Shown here piece after piece: positions 1 through 11,951 of a DNA stretch of 64,000 nt. Both the position numbers and the translations under genes were made by a program. The DNA comes from Selaginella moellendorffii (taxonomy: Eukaryota; Streptophyta; Lycopodiopsida; Selaginellales; Selaginellaceae), in assembly GCF_000143415.4 (NCBI RefSeq), contig NW_003314339.1, positions 747,155 to 811,154 on the forward strand. Direction: 5' to 3'. The notes beneath the pieces are model-generated. The model made no database searches, was not told where the DNA came from, and saw only the letters and a program-made list of their open reading frames with translations. The stretch's first letter is position 1; each line of letters begins with the position of its first letter.

Positions 1-3000
1 GATCAAAGGTGGAGGAGCATCGTTTCCCGCGGAGATGAGCAGGTCAAGAACATCTTTTGTGTGATGGACTTCACAAACGAGGAGATCACTCATGTAGACG
101 AAGTCAGCTCCATCATTGACTTAATGGTGGGACTTGCGGAGGTGGAATCTTCAGTCCACTATATGATCTACGACTCCGAATCCTATCACAAGTTTTGGAA
201 GGCCTTGAACGAGGTGAAGGATCGGTTGAAAGGCAAGGAGATGCGGGAGATCCATGGGATAATGGCTAAGAAGAAGATACCGACGAATGTCCGCATCTTC
301 ACAGTCGCCCTTGTTATTGGTCCTGCAGCAGAGTGGGACTGGAGTGACTTCCCAGCTTCGTTCAACAAAGCCGATCGAATTGATCTGAGGGAGGTCAATT
401 TACCCGTGCCTGAGGAACTGAAGACGGCTATGGAGCTTTCGAATCCAAGGAAAGCTCCAGGTGCAGCATGGGAAATGCTCAGCTGGGTCTTCAACGCAAT
501 AGCGGGTGACTCCAAGGGCAAATGCGTTGTCGAGTACAACTGCGGCGGACTATTCTTTCGAGCCGCACTACTCAAGGGTGTCCCGTGTGTTGCGGTGACA
601 AACTCCATTGAAGAGGTGACTTCAATGGAGCATATAATTACAGTTGCCAAAGAAAAACAGTATCTTCTCTACGAACCTGGTGAGTACGCACTTTAAGTTT
701 AAATGTTATCTCACAAGCTCTGTATGCAGGTGCGTGGCCACCCCCAGATGCTGAAACGGCGTTAACAGCTACTGATGTTAGGCCGAGGTCACAACCTGCA
801 CAAGGTAAGGTCACGTGAGGCCTCACGCCATTTTGATTATAGATCGTTGTGAATATTCAGACACGAGGACTGAAAAGCGCACTGGTGGCGCGTCGAAGAA
901 GGACAAACAGACAAGCAATAGGAAAAAAGGAGGTACAAATTATATTTGCAATGGCGTGTGGTCTCATGCCATTCCTTGCAGGAGACACTTCTTCAAAGGC
1001 AAAACAGGCAAGCACCAGCCAAGCTCAAACTGACAGTGGTCATAAAAAGCGAAAGCACGTTGGACAGTCGTCGGGATCAGAGGCGTTTGATTCGAAAAGG
1101 AAGAAGGGCAACGAAAAGATGATAGGTAATGCCTCGCGGTTATGGCGTGTGTGCTCATGCCATTCATTGCAGATCAAGGGCTGAGTGAAAGGAGCCAGTC
1201 ACCACCTTCTTACTCAGATTCCTATGGCGGACTCCCCTTCCCCAATCTCAATGGAGAGGTACAATGGATGAGGGATGCTTTTCAAGTCAGGGCCACGTTT
1301 TTCTCATCTCGTCGTCTTCGAAGGGTGCAAGAACGTGCAGAAACCATGTTAAGACAGTCGGGTGAGGATACGGTCCTAGGTCACGCACTAAAACAGGCTA
1401 TGGATGTCTTGTATTTTGAGATGGAGACTCGGCTAGATGATTTTTCCAAGATGGTCCTGGAAAAACAAGCCATCCAGCCTGAGCAGCCTATGGAAGAAAT
1501 GCAAGAGGGGGATGAGGAGCCAGAGAAAGATAATGAGCAGGAAGAGCAGAAGGACGAAGAGGAGGACAAAGAAGAGGAGGACGAAGAAGAGGAGGACGAA
1601 GAAGAGGAGGACGAAGAGGACTTGGATGGTCCTCACAATGGTGACGATCACAATAACGACGATGACGATGATGACGATGATGGCCAGCCTGAGGTGGCCA
1701 AAGAGCAGCGGAGGAAGGTCATACAAGACAAACCATCAGGTAAATAATAGTACATCCATTCCTAACCTTTTACCATTTCTAACATTGTCCATGTAGGTCG
1801 CAGAAGAAATGGTAAGTAGAGATTATTCAGTTGAATTAAGATACAAACTCTAGCCTTTAGTGTCGAGGAAGGATAGTGCCAAGCAAGGGTCGAAACGTAT
1901 GTCCAATCCTTCAGAATCAGCAGTGCGCCCAAGTGATATCGGTCCTAGTTCCTCAATAGCAGTTGATGGTAAATACAGTATAGTCGATTCAATGTGCTAA
2001 TGAGTTTGTTTTTAGTAGCCAGTAGGGAGGATACCATCTCAATTGAAGGGAGATATTTGGACATGCATATGGATCCGCCAGTGGACTCTACTTGCCTGCA
2101 AGAGTCATCAGAGCTGGTGGAGGCTACTATCCATATCAACGCCAAGCAAGCTGACCACGCTCCACTTGATGCTACCCATACCACTGAGTCAATCTTGTCC
2201 ACATATCCAACTGACGGTGACCAGGCGCCATTGGACCCGCATGAGGCCGCCCCAGCCGCCGAGCCGGTCGTATCCTCATTTCCAACGTGTGCCCAATCGT
2301 CTGACTACGCGCCGTTGGAACCTCCCTACACCGCCCCTGCTGCCTGTTCGGTCATGTCCACTTTGCCAACGGAGGCACCAGCTGAAATGGCGTGTGATCA
2401 CACGCCATCGGAACCACCCCATGCCACTGTTGAGCCAGTTGTACCAGAGTCTACAGCTGAAATGGCATGTGCCCACACGCCATCGGATGCGATTGACCCC
2501 ACATTGCAGAGGAGAGTATTTCCGCCCTTCACGTTTCCTCGACAAAAACCCTCTGAACGACCATCGGGAGCACCATTCGCTAATATTGTAGATGGTAAAA
2601 TTGACTTGTACCATTTTTTATGCTAACGCATTTCATTTCAGAGTCACGGCGAAAGTACTGTATCGTTTTTGATCTGAACGGTGTCCTTTTCTCCCATGAG
2701 CGTGGCTCGTCCTCAAATGTCACTGCACCTTCCAAAGCCTGCGGTCGCAAGTTGGTCAAAAGAGACAGATTCACATTAATCACACGGGAGAAACTGCGGG
2801 ATCTAATAATGACCATGCGACACTTAAAACAGAGGGCCGGGTTCAATTTGCAATTGGGAGTTTGGACATCCATGATGCGCCACAATGCATTAACGTTGCT
2901 ACAGATGATGCACGATCAGACGCGAGTAATATTACCATTTGACTTTCTCCTAACGCAGGAGGATTGCTTGACTATGGTCCATGTGAGGGGTAGCAAGCCC

Positions 3001-3504
3001 ATCTTCGTCAAGGCAGAGGCTGTAGTGATGAACCGGACTGCTAGGTCAAGTGAAATCCTCATCATCGATGACTCGCCGATTAAAACTGCAGCGAACACGC
3101 ACACATATGCAGTGCACCCCATCTCTTGCAGTATGGAAACTAGGGAGAAGAAACCGTATGTTCTGGGGGACCTTGCAAAATGGCTTGAAGCGATGGTGAT
3201 AGAGAACCGGCCAGTCCAGGAGGTGGCTGCAGAAATCAACCAAATGGCAGATGGAACGGTATATCAAAAGCCATTTGATCGGACAGACACCAGTCATCAT
3301 TTATGGCATGTATATTGTCTAGCCAAGCACTATCCGCATCTCCATAATCTGCTCAACCGGATGGGTTCTTCGACCACTGAACATGAGCGTGGACGTATTA
3401 GAGAAGAGATGGCATTACTATTGGGTTTAAATCCTGATAGTGTGGAGAGTGATGAAATTCCAAGATTATTGTATAGGCGTTGGAGGCAAAAAATAACAGT
3501 CTGA
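1..3504 (+). CDS. ParB-like/FCP1-phosphatase fusion gene, 3' part (copy 1)
   Basis: A multi-exon gene, open at the left edge. Exons by GT-AG junctions with phase kept: 1-679, 730-804, 843-932, 982-1125, 1173-1739, 1797-1811, 1861-1968, 2016-2594, 2642-3504. The eight introns are 38-57 nt; those at 805-842, 933-981 and 1126-1172 each hold one copy of the 22-bp palindromic motif. Exon 1173-1739 encodes a Glu/Asp-rich tract. Exon 2016-2594 is Pro/Thr/Glu-rich with MACDHTPS/MACAHTPS repeats made by in-frame motif copies. The last exon encodes a HAD domain of the NIF/FCP1 CTD-phosphatase type: VFDLNGVLF (first Asp kept, second Asp replaced by Asn), LGVWTSMMR, and IIDDSPIK. The Asn could mean a pseudo-phosphatase, although DLNG-type variants occur in plant relatives. 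No stop interrupts the spliced frame here. Domain assignments are from motifs; substrate unknown. Confidence 0.75.
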
Positions 3505-3911
3505 GATGGCATGTATTTATTTAAAAATGTAACTTATTATGGCATGGGGTTCCATGCCATTGTATTAATATTAAAAGACAATTCTTTGAGAGGATTTGCA
3601 TTATACTAGAAGTGTTACAGCATGTTATTGGAAGTCTACGAAGTTGTTTTATTAATAAGGGGAAAGTAAAGATTGAATGGGGACTTGGGCTCCACCTAGA
3701 CTCGGAGCAACTGAGCCAATATTAAAAGGATGGAAAGAAATTGGACGACGATGACAAGGAGAAGAGAGAGGTGAAGCAGTGAGAAGTGATTGAGTAGACA
3801 TTTCCTTGTTTAAAATAAAATGGCATGTGCCTCAATGCAGTTGAATTTTGTTATATTTATATACTATATAAAGGTTTGGAAACCTTATTTTACAAGTGGG
3901 ATAATGACAAT
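3505..3911. other. Transposon right terminal region, non-coding
   Basis: About 400 bp between the stop codon and the terminal inverted repeat. It holds one full palindromic motif (3539-3560) and one half-degenerate copy (3820-3841), and is AT-rich towards the end. The same stretch occurs at 32482-32899 and inverted at 39761-40167. No coding sequence seen. Confidence 0.7.
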
Positions 3912-3935
3912 TCCCACTTTAACGAAATAGAGCTT
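3912..3935 (-). repeat. Right terminal inverted repeat of transposon copy 1
   Basis: Read inward from the end on the minus strand it begins AAGCTCTATTTCGTTAAAGT and continues GGGA, identical over 24 bp to both ends of copies 2 and 3. Just inside it, GTGGGA and TCCCAC form a short hairpin arm pair with a 10-nt loop. Confidence 0.9.
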
Positions 3936-5331
3936 ATGCCCATTTACCTTGGTCACACTGGTGGTCCAACACCACCTACATTCCAATCCCGTCTCTCGAA
4001 GACTGGGTCATCCATCCATGAGTGGTCATCCCAGATCCACTCCTTAACATCCTTAGGATGCCTACAGACATGGAGAATAGCCTTCCCAAATATCTCTGTT
4101 TCGGTCCCCACCAAGTCCCTTTCTGTCCTTGGCTGTGTTCGCCAACACTGCCACTGGATCGAGGCCCACCGGCCCGACCACTAAGTCCCACTATCCTCTA
4201 GGACTTCCTCACTGTGTGACTGTGTCCTTGGTCACCACACCGGAGGGCTACCCCTCTTCCTTTCCACAGTCTGGGACTTTGGGACACCATTTCGGAACAC
4301 CGTGGCCTTACGCAAGCCTCATGGGTACTTTCCCCGCCTTTCGTCTTTAGGTGCTCTAGCCATGGGCTTAGAGCGAGGTTCCGTTGAGCCACACCAGGTA
4401 TCCAAGTAGGTAGTGCCACCCACACTTGGACTGGGAGCATCGGCCAGTCGATCTCTTGGGGGAACTAGAGCCGGCTCTTGAACACTTCACCAAGCTACCC
4501 CGCTTGTCGGTCCGTGTTCACTCTAGTCTTGGACTTCCCAGTGGGCAGCTCATCACCCAACACTGGGTCCGGCCTTCCTGGGCCAAACTGGCCTTTCCTG
4601 GCCAAACTGGCTCCACTGCAGTCCTCCCCCTACTATACTTTTGGAGCTCACCAAACCCCCCAGGGTCTGGGAGACGAACGCTTTGGGCTTTCACCCTCTC
4701 AGGCTTCGAACTCGGACTCGGACTCGGACTCGGACTCGGACTCGGACTCGGACTCGGACTCGGACTCGGATTTGGACTCGGACTCGGCCTCGGCCTCGGC
4801 CTCGGTCTCGGTCTCGGTCCCGATCTCGGTCTCGGTCTCGGTCCCGGTCTCGGTCTTGGTCCCGGTCTCGACTTCGGACTCCATCTCGGGTCCATCTCGG
4901 ACTCCATCTCGGACTCCACCTCGGACTCCATCTCGGGTCCTTCTCGGACTCCATCTCGGACTCCATCTCGGGTCCATCTCGGGTCCATCTCGGACTCCAT
5001 CTCGGACTCCATCTCGGGTCCATCTCGGGTCCATCTCGGACTCCACTTCGGGTCCATCTCGGACTCCAACTCGGGTCCGCCTCGAACTCCATCTCGGACA
5101 CTTCCATGTGTCATGTGTTGGTCTTTTTTGGGTCCCTTTTTGAAGCCTCGCTTATTGCTCTCTTTGTGCTTGTTCCTCGAGCACTTCGTTGGGAGTTCCA
5201 CTCCCGCTCTTGACTTTTCAAGTCGGAGCTTTTGGTCCAAACGTGTTACCCTCGTTTGGCTCTCGCTTCGGCCACTACCATGTGGCGCCCTTCCGGCTCC
5301 ACTTTGGGGCCTAGGGATTTTGTGTCTCACA
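3936..5331 (-). repeat. LARD-A 3' LTR, truncated by transposon insertion
   Basis: LTR type 1 in minus orientation, ending ...TGTGTCTCACA on the + strand at 5331. A GAGTCC-type hexamer array (about 4710-5100 as its complement) lies next to the block conserved between LTR types (about 4625-4705), which reads on the minus strand GGGTGAAAGCCCAAAGC...CCAAAAGTATAGTAGGG. All reading frames in the array stay open because of its period of 6, so long ORFs there are not genes. Confidence 0.8.
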
Positions 5332-7766
5332 CCTAGTTCCTCCCCATTGCCAAGTCCTCTCACTTGACAAGTTGGTGATCATGCATGGACTCCTCCATGC
5401 TTGGCCCCATGGCCCACCCTTTTTGAAGTTATCACCTTCAACTAGGGTATTTGTTCCCTTGACTTGCCAATCTCACTTTGGCAAGTCCTCCGACCACTGT
5501 AACATGGTTCCTGCACAAGCGTGAAAGCCCTTAATCATCAAATTTCGTTCAAAGCCCTCTCTTTGAACACTCGGGAACTACTTCCCTAACCTTGATAGCC
5601 TTGCCCCATGGCAAGCTTCAAGACCACGCTTCTGTTGCGCCATTCTGATTTTGCGCGTTCCTTGAACCATTTACGCTTGGCCTTTCTAGGTACTAAGCTA
5701 CCTAGAATCTTTTTTGGGAACCTTGAAAGAACTCTATCCCTTAGTTTGCTAAGGCCTCCCTTTTTGCAAGCTTTCCAATTGCCATATAGTCTAACATGGA
5801 CAATTCCATATTTTAGACTCTCCATAGCATCACGGTTGCTAGCGGTAACACCCTCGAGCCCCCACTCAATTCTCCACTCCCAGTTGGCATAACCAACCTT
5901 GGTTATGCCCTTCGATTCTTATGGTTCGGTTCTATCCCTTTACTTCTTGCTTTTGGCTTCACACCTTTCCTTTGGTCATTCTCCTCCAATCCAGGAGGAT
6001 AGCTTTGCACTTTCTATCATGCCTTAGCAAGTATTCTTAGGGATGAACCTACCCGATAGCCTAGGGAGTGGTTCCTCAATCCAGGTATGTTCACCTTATA
6101 ATCCCACACACCGGGATTACGTTGTTGCTTATGGGCCTTTGCATGCCCATTGCTAGCCTTGCCAAAATTCCATTTTTGGCTTTGTCCAATTCGAGTAGAC
6201 AGTCTTCTCCTGTTTCCGCCACCTTGGACATTTGGATAGCACCTACTATCCATCATTCGCTAGGGACTTAGTCCCTTGGGCCTTATCTACTACCCTCGCG
6301 ATATCAAACACCACCTTCTGGTGTTCTAGAGTGTTCGGGTGTCCCAATGACGGCTTCCTTGACAATGAGTATTTCCTTTTATGACATTGACTTACTATAT
6401 CGCAACATAAGCAACTTATCCCCCGCAAGGGTATATCCACTTCCCTATGCCATTAAGAAGGCTTGGGTAGCTACCTTCTACCCGTATAACCAATTATTTT
6501 GCACCTCTTGCTTAGTTGCTTCGTAGTTGTCAAGTCCTACAACTCATTGCTGGTGCTTCCACACCTCCATCATTATCTGGGTCACCATACTCCAACCGCA
6601 TGCCTTCCAGCTTAGGCCATGCCATTCCCATTTCTATTAGGATTCCTTTGGCAAGGGGTTCTCATGAACCCACCAACATAGCCTCAAGGTATCACACCTT
6701 GGCACATTTGGTGTCTCCACACCATCAGCTCCACGAGCCTACCTCTATGACACTTCTTCCTTGTGTCTAAGTCTTTGCTAAGACCAATACCACTCTTTCT
6801 CATGCCAACCATCCGTTAGCACTGTACCATAGAGGTCACACACAACTTTATGTCAAAGTTGTTTTCTTTTTGGGAACACCTTTCCCACGACTTTAGCATG
6901 GCACATATTGCCATCGATGAGATACCCTCTGTTCTCATCCTTGGATCCTATGATCCCCCCCCATCCTTCGTGGGGTACAACACACCTCAGTCCAAATGCT
7001 TCCATCAGTCCTTTTAGGACCATCCCTTGACTCTACTTGAGTCATCCAGTAGTTTTGGACTTGGTTAATCCACAGACCTGTAAGGTTCTACTTGTGAGGC
7101 ACTAGCTCACTGAAATACACTTTTTGCATTCCTGTCCTACTCAAAAGGACTATTTTCACAAGTTTTACTCTGACACTTGATTTTGTTCTCTGGGGCAACC
7201 TTTGCCCCTTAGGACTACTTGTCCATGTGATGAGAATACCAACTCATCTCTAAGTACACCCCCCAACTCCTTGGGTTGTTCCAGCATTTATTAGAGGTAG
7301 CCCCGGCTACCATTTCAAGGACTTGAGTCCTCTTCCATATTTGACCTCCCACAGTCATTACCTCTGGTCTCACATTCATGAGCACCAACCTCAACTATAT
7401 GAGGAAAATCTTGTGACTCCTTTATTGTTTTGGAGCCTAAATCTTTCCCGTGATCCCAACTATAGTTCTTTATCACAACTACGTTAGCCCATTTGTTGCG
7501 TCAAACGCTCATCTGGATCACATCCTCAGCTCTCTGAGGAGACCTTATACTGTTCCCAAGATCCCAAAGTCGTTCCATTATTGGCCCTTTTATATCCATC
7601 ACATTGTGCCCAAGTTCACGCATAAACTTGAGTGGAGAGCCATGTCCTCTCGACATGCTACTCCTCCAGGATAGGCCCACTCCTAGGACTTTCCAATGCC
7701 AACATCAATGGTGATATACTTGAGCACCAATAAAAGTTGGACTAAGGAACAGCTCCGATACCAAAT
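5332..7766 (-). mobile_element. LARD-A internal region, no recognisable gag-pol
   Basis: 2.4 kb of internal sequence, homologous to 16754-17310, 36823-37251 and 59560-61009 of LARD-1. No reverse transcriptase, integrase or protease motif is visible on either strand. Short minus-strand ORFs (for example 5586-5825 and 6017-6256) look at most like decayed gag. The element probably depended on a gypsy relative: its primer-binding site and polypurine region match those of gypsy-A and gypsy-B. Confidence 0.7.
7752..7763 (-). other. Primer-binding site of LARD-A
   Basis: On the minus strand TGGTATCGGAGC, complementary to the 3' end of initiator Met-tRNA as known for many plant LTR elements, 3 nt from the LTR end at 7767. 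Confidence 0.85.
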
Positions 7767-8411
7767 TGTAAGCAACTAATTTTTCGATTTTACTTTAGTC
7801 ACTTAACTGTACCTCCGACCACTTGGAGGAGTCTTATTCACAACCTCCATAAGTCCCAGTTCAGACTTGGGGTTTGCCAGCCCTGAGAATGGCATCCATG
7901 CCACTCAACCTTTGCACTTAGTCCAAGTGCTCCACGTGTCCGATCCCATGACCGACACTCCAAGGTACCACCGACATGGCAGCCCGTTACGCTAAGGCCA
8001 TGCCCAATCACCTTTGCCACACTGGTAGTCTAATACCACTTGTATCACAGTCTTGGCTCTCCAAGACTAGGCAAACCATCCATGAGTGGTCATCTCAAAT
8101 CCACTCCTTAGCATCCTTAGGATGCCCACCGACAAGGGGAATAGCCTTCCCCAATATCCCTCTATCAGTCCCCACTAAGTCCTTTTCTACCCCTGGCTGT
8201 GTTTGCCAACACTGCCACTGGATCGAGGCCCACAAGCCCGACCACTAAGTCCCACTATCCTTTGGGACTTCCTCACCATGTGACCGTATTCTTGGTCACT
8301 GCATTAGAGGCCTACTCCTCTTCCCTTTCACCGTTTGGGACTTTGGGACAACATTTTGAAACACTGTGGCCTTACGTAAGCCTCATGGGTACTCTCCCCG
8401 CCTTTCGCCTT

Positions 8412-11044
8412 TGTGAGACACAAAATCCCTAGGCCCCAAAGTGGAGCCGGAGGGGCGCCACGTGGTAGTGGCCGAAGCGAAAGCCAAATGAGCGTAACAC
8501 GTTTGGACTAAAAGCTCCGCCTTGAAAGGTCGAGAGCGGGATTGGAACTCCCAACGAAGTGCTCGAGAAACAAGCACAAAGAGAGCAATAAGCAAGGCTC
8601 CAAAAAGGGACCCAAAAGGACCAACACATGACACATGGAAGTGTCCGAGATGGAGTTCGAGGCGGACCCGAGTTGGAGTCCGAGATGGACCCGAAGTGGA
8701 GTCCGAGATGGACCCGAGTGTGGAAGTGTCCGAGATGGACCTAAGTTGGAGTCCAAAGTGGAGTCCAAGAAGGACCCCGAGATGGAGTCCAAGGTGGAGT
8801 TCGAGATGGACCCGAGATGGACCCGAAATGGACCCAAGATGGGACCCGAGATGGAGTTCGAGATGGAGTCCGAGATGGAGTCCGAGAAGGAATCCGAGAT
8901 GGACCCGAGATGGAGTCCGAGATGGAGTCCGAGATGGACTCAAGATGGACCCGAGATGGACCCGAGATGGAGTCTGAGATGGAGTTCGAGAAGGACCCGA
9001 GATGGAGTCCGAGGTGGAGTCCGAGATGGAGTCCGAAGTCGAGACCGGGACCAAGACTGAGACCGGGACCGAGACCAAGACCGAGATCGGGACCGAGACC
9101 AAGGCCGAGGCCGCGGCCGAGTCCGAGTCCGAGTCCAAATCCGAGTCCGAGTTCGAGCCTGAGAGGGTGAAAGCCCAAAGCATTCGTCTCCCAGACCCTG
9201 GGGGGTTTGGTGAGCTCCAAAAGTATAGTAGGGGGAGGACTGCAGTGGAGCCAGTTTGGCCAGGAAAGGCTAGTTTGGCCCAGGAAGGCCAGACCCAGTG
9301 TTGGGTGATGAACTGACCACTGGGAAGTCCAAGACTAGAGTGAATACGGACCGACAAGCGGGGTAGCTTGGTGAAGTGTTCAAGAGCCGGCTCTAGTTCC
9401 CCCGGGAGATCGACTGGCCGATGCTCCCAGTCCAAGTGTGGGTGGCACTACCTACTTGGATACCTGGTGTGGCTCAACAGAACCTCGCTCTAAGCCCATG
9501 GCTAGAGCACCCAAACGCAGAAGGCGAGGAGAGTACCCATGAGGCCCGCATAGGGCCACGGTGTTCCGAAATGTTGTCCCAAAGGCCCAGACTGTGGAAA
9601 GGAGGAGGAGTAGTCCTCTAGTGTAGTGACCAAGGATACAGTCGAGTGGTGAGGAAGTCCCAAAGGACCGTGGGACTTAGTGGTCAAGCCTGTGGGCCTC
9701 GATCCAGTGGCAGTGTAGGCGAACACGGCCATGGGCAGAAAGGGACTTGGTGAAGACCGGAAAAGGGATATTGGGGAAGGCTATTCCCCATGTCTGTGGG
9801 CATCCTAAGGATGCTAAGGAGTGGATCTGGAATGATCACTCATGGACGGATGGCCCAGTCCTTGAGAGATGGGACTGTGATGCAGGTGGTGTTATGTAAG
9901 CGACTAAATTTTCCATTCTACTTTAGTCACTTAACCACACCTCTGACCACTTGGAGGAGTCTCATTCACAACCTCCATAAGTCCCATCCAGGACTTGGGA
10001 CTTGCTAGCCCCGAGAATGGCATCCATGCCACTCAACATTTGCACTTGGTCCAAGTGCTCCACGTGTCCGATCCCATGACCGACACTCAAAGGTACCACC
10101 GACATAGCAGCCCGTTACGCTAAGGCCATGCCCAATCACCTTTGCCACACTGGTAGTCCAATACCACTTGCATTACCGTCTTGGCTCTCCAAGACTAGGC
10201 AAACCATCCGTGAGTGGTCATCTCAGATCCACTCCTTAGCATCCTTAGGATGCCCACCGACAAGGGGAATAGCCTTCCCCAATATCCCTCTGTTAGTCCC
10301 CACTAAGTCCCTTTCTGCCCCTGGCCGTGTTTGCCAACACTGCCACTGGATCGAGACCCACAGGCCCGACCACTAAGTCCCACGGTCCTCTGGGACTTCC
10401 TCACCACACGACTGTGTCCTTGGTCACTACCCCAGAGGACTGCTCCTCTTCCTTTCCACAGTCTGGGCCTTTGGGACAACATTTCGGAACACCGTGGCCT
10501 TACGCGAGCCACCTGGGTACTCTCCTCGCCTTCTGCCCTTGGGTGCTCTAGCCATGGGCTTAGAGCGGGTTCCGTTGAGCCACACCAGGTATCCAAGTAG
10601 GTAGTGCCACCCACACTTGGACTGGGAGCATCGGCCAGTCGATCTCCCGGGGGAACTAGAGCCGGCTCTTGAACACTTCACCAAGCTACCCCGCTTATCG
10701 GTCTGTGTTCACTCTAGTCTTGGACTTCCCAGTGGGCAGCTCATCACCCAACACTGGGTCCGGCCTTCCTGGGCCAAACTGGCCTTTCCTGGCCAAACTG
10801 GCTCCACTGCAGTCCTCCCCCTACTATACTTTTGGAGCTCACCAAACCCCCCAGGGTCTGGGAGACGAACGCTTTGGGCTTTCACCCTCTCAGGCTCCGG
10901 ATTCGGACTCGGACTCGGACTCGGACTCGGACTCGGACTCGGACTCGGACTCGGACTCGGACTCGGACTCGGACTCGGACTCGGATTCGGACTCGGACTT
11001 GGGCTCGGGCTCGGTCTCGGCCTCGGCCTCGGTCTCGGTCCCGA

Positions 11045-11076
<32 letters not shown>

Positions 11077-11951
11077 CCGGTCTCGGTCTCGACTTCGGAC
11101 TCCATCTCGGACTCCATCTCGGACTCCATCTCGGGTCCATCTCGGACTCCATCTCGGACTCCATCTCGGACTCCATCTCGGGTCCACCTCGGACTCCATC
11201 TCGGACTCCATCTCGGACTCCATCTCGGACTCCATCTCGGGTCCATCTCGGACTCCACTTCGGACTCCAACTCGGGTCCATCTCGGGTCCACCTCAGACT
11301 CCACTTCGGACTCCAACTCGGGTCCATCTCGGGTCCACCTCGGACTCCACTTCGGACTCCATCTCGGGTCCATCTCGGACTCCACTTCGGACTCCAACTC
11401 GGACTCCATCTCGGACTCCACTTCGGACTCCAACTCGAGTCCATCTCGGACACTCCCACGTGTCATGTGTTGGTCCTTTTGGGTCCCTTTTTGGAGCCTC
11501 ACCTTTTGCTCGCTTCGTGCTCGTTCCTCGAGCACTTCGTTGGGAGTTCCACTCCCGCTCTTGACTTTTCAAGTCGGAGCTTTTGGTCCAAACATGTTAC
11601 GCTCGTTTGGCTCTCGCTTCGGCCACTACCATGTGGCGCCCTTCCGGCTCCACTTTGGGGCCTAGGGATTTTGTGTCGCACATGTTAGTCCACCGGTGTG
11701 ACCCAGGGTAAAGGGGCATGGCCTTAGCGTAACAGGCTGATATGTTGGTGGTACCTTGGGGTGTTGGTCATGGGATCGGACACGTGGAGCACTTGGATCA
11801 AGTGCATAGGTTGAGTGGCGGGGATGCCATTCTCGGGGCTAGCAAGCCCAAGTCTGAAATAGGACTTATGGAGGTTGTGAGTGAGACTCCTCCATGCCGT
11901 TGGAGGTAAGGTTAAGTGACTAAAGTAGAATGGAAAAATTAGTCGCTTACA
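8412..11951 (+). mobile_element. Solo LTR (type 1, plus), itself interrupted
   Basis: Begins TGTGAGACACAAAATCCC and ends GTCGCTTACA, flanked by GCCTT on both sides (8407-8411 and 11952-11956). There is no internal retrotransposon sequence, so this is a solo LTR left by LTR-LTR recombination. A second solo LTR (9895-11682) interrupts it. Its GAGTCC-type array spans about 8640-9165 and the conserved LTR core about 9165-9240. Confidence 0.88.
9895..11682 (-). mobile_element. Solo LTR (type 1, minus), innermost
   Basis: A 1,788-bp LTR, + strand TGTAAGCGAC at the left and TGTCGCACA at the right, with TSD TGTTA at 9890-9894 and 11683-11687. It carries the longest pure (CGGACT)n run of the window (about 10903-10985), followed by degenerate 12-mer repeats to about 11455. 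Confidence 0.9.

Larger units (their letters stand above)
1..3935 (+). mobile_element. TIR DNA transposon, copy 1 (right-hand part)
   Basis: This is the right end of the large transposon that also occurs at 19926-32923 and, inverted, at 39737-54511. The window opens inside the third coding exon of its ParB-like/FCP1 gene and runs through the gene, a terminal region of about 400 bp (3505-3911) and the 24-bp terminal inverted repeat ending at 3935. The next bases are LARD LTR sequence, matching the region near 13640 in an uninterrupted LTR, so this copy was inserted into that LTR. The expected 4-bp TSD would be ATGC (3936-3939), but its partner lies outside the window. This is the least damaged copy of the gene's 3' half: it keeps CAG where copies 2 and 3 share a TAG in the phosphatase domain. 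Confidence 0.85.

Noticed and set aside
1881-1898. An 18-nt GT-AG segment (GTATGTCCAATCCTTCAG) in the fusion gene
   Set aside because: Too short for an intron. The frame stays open through it and its length is a multiple of three, so it was kept as coding.
4426-5367. Long ORFs on both strands in the GAGTCC arrays (also near 8383-9435, 10617-11688, 14135-15043, 28627-29787, 61947-62585)
   Set aside because: A tandem repeat of period 6 has few or no stops in any frame. The products are Ser-Asp, Arg-Thr or Gly-Leu repeats, lie inside LTRs and are open in up to six frames.
7880-7905. ATGGCATCCATGCCA palindrome in type 1 LTRs
   Set aside because: It resembles the transposon motif, but the half-sites are 2 nt apart instead of 6. 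Probably unrelated, and it occurs once per LTR.
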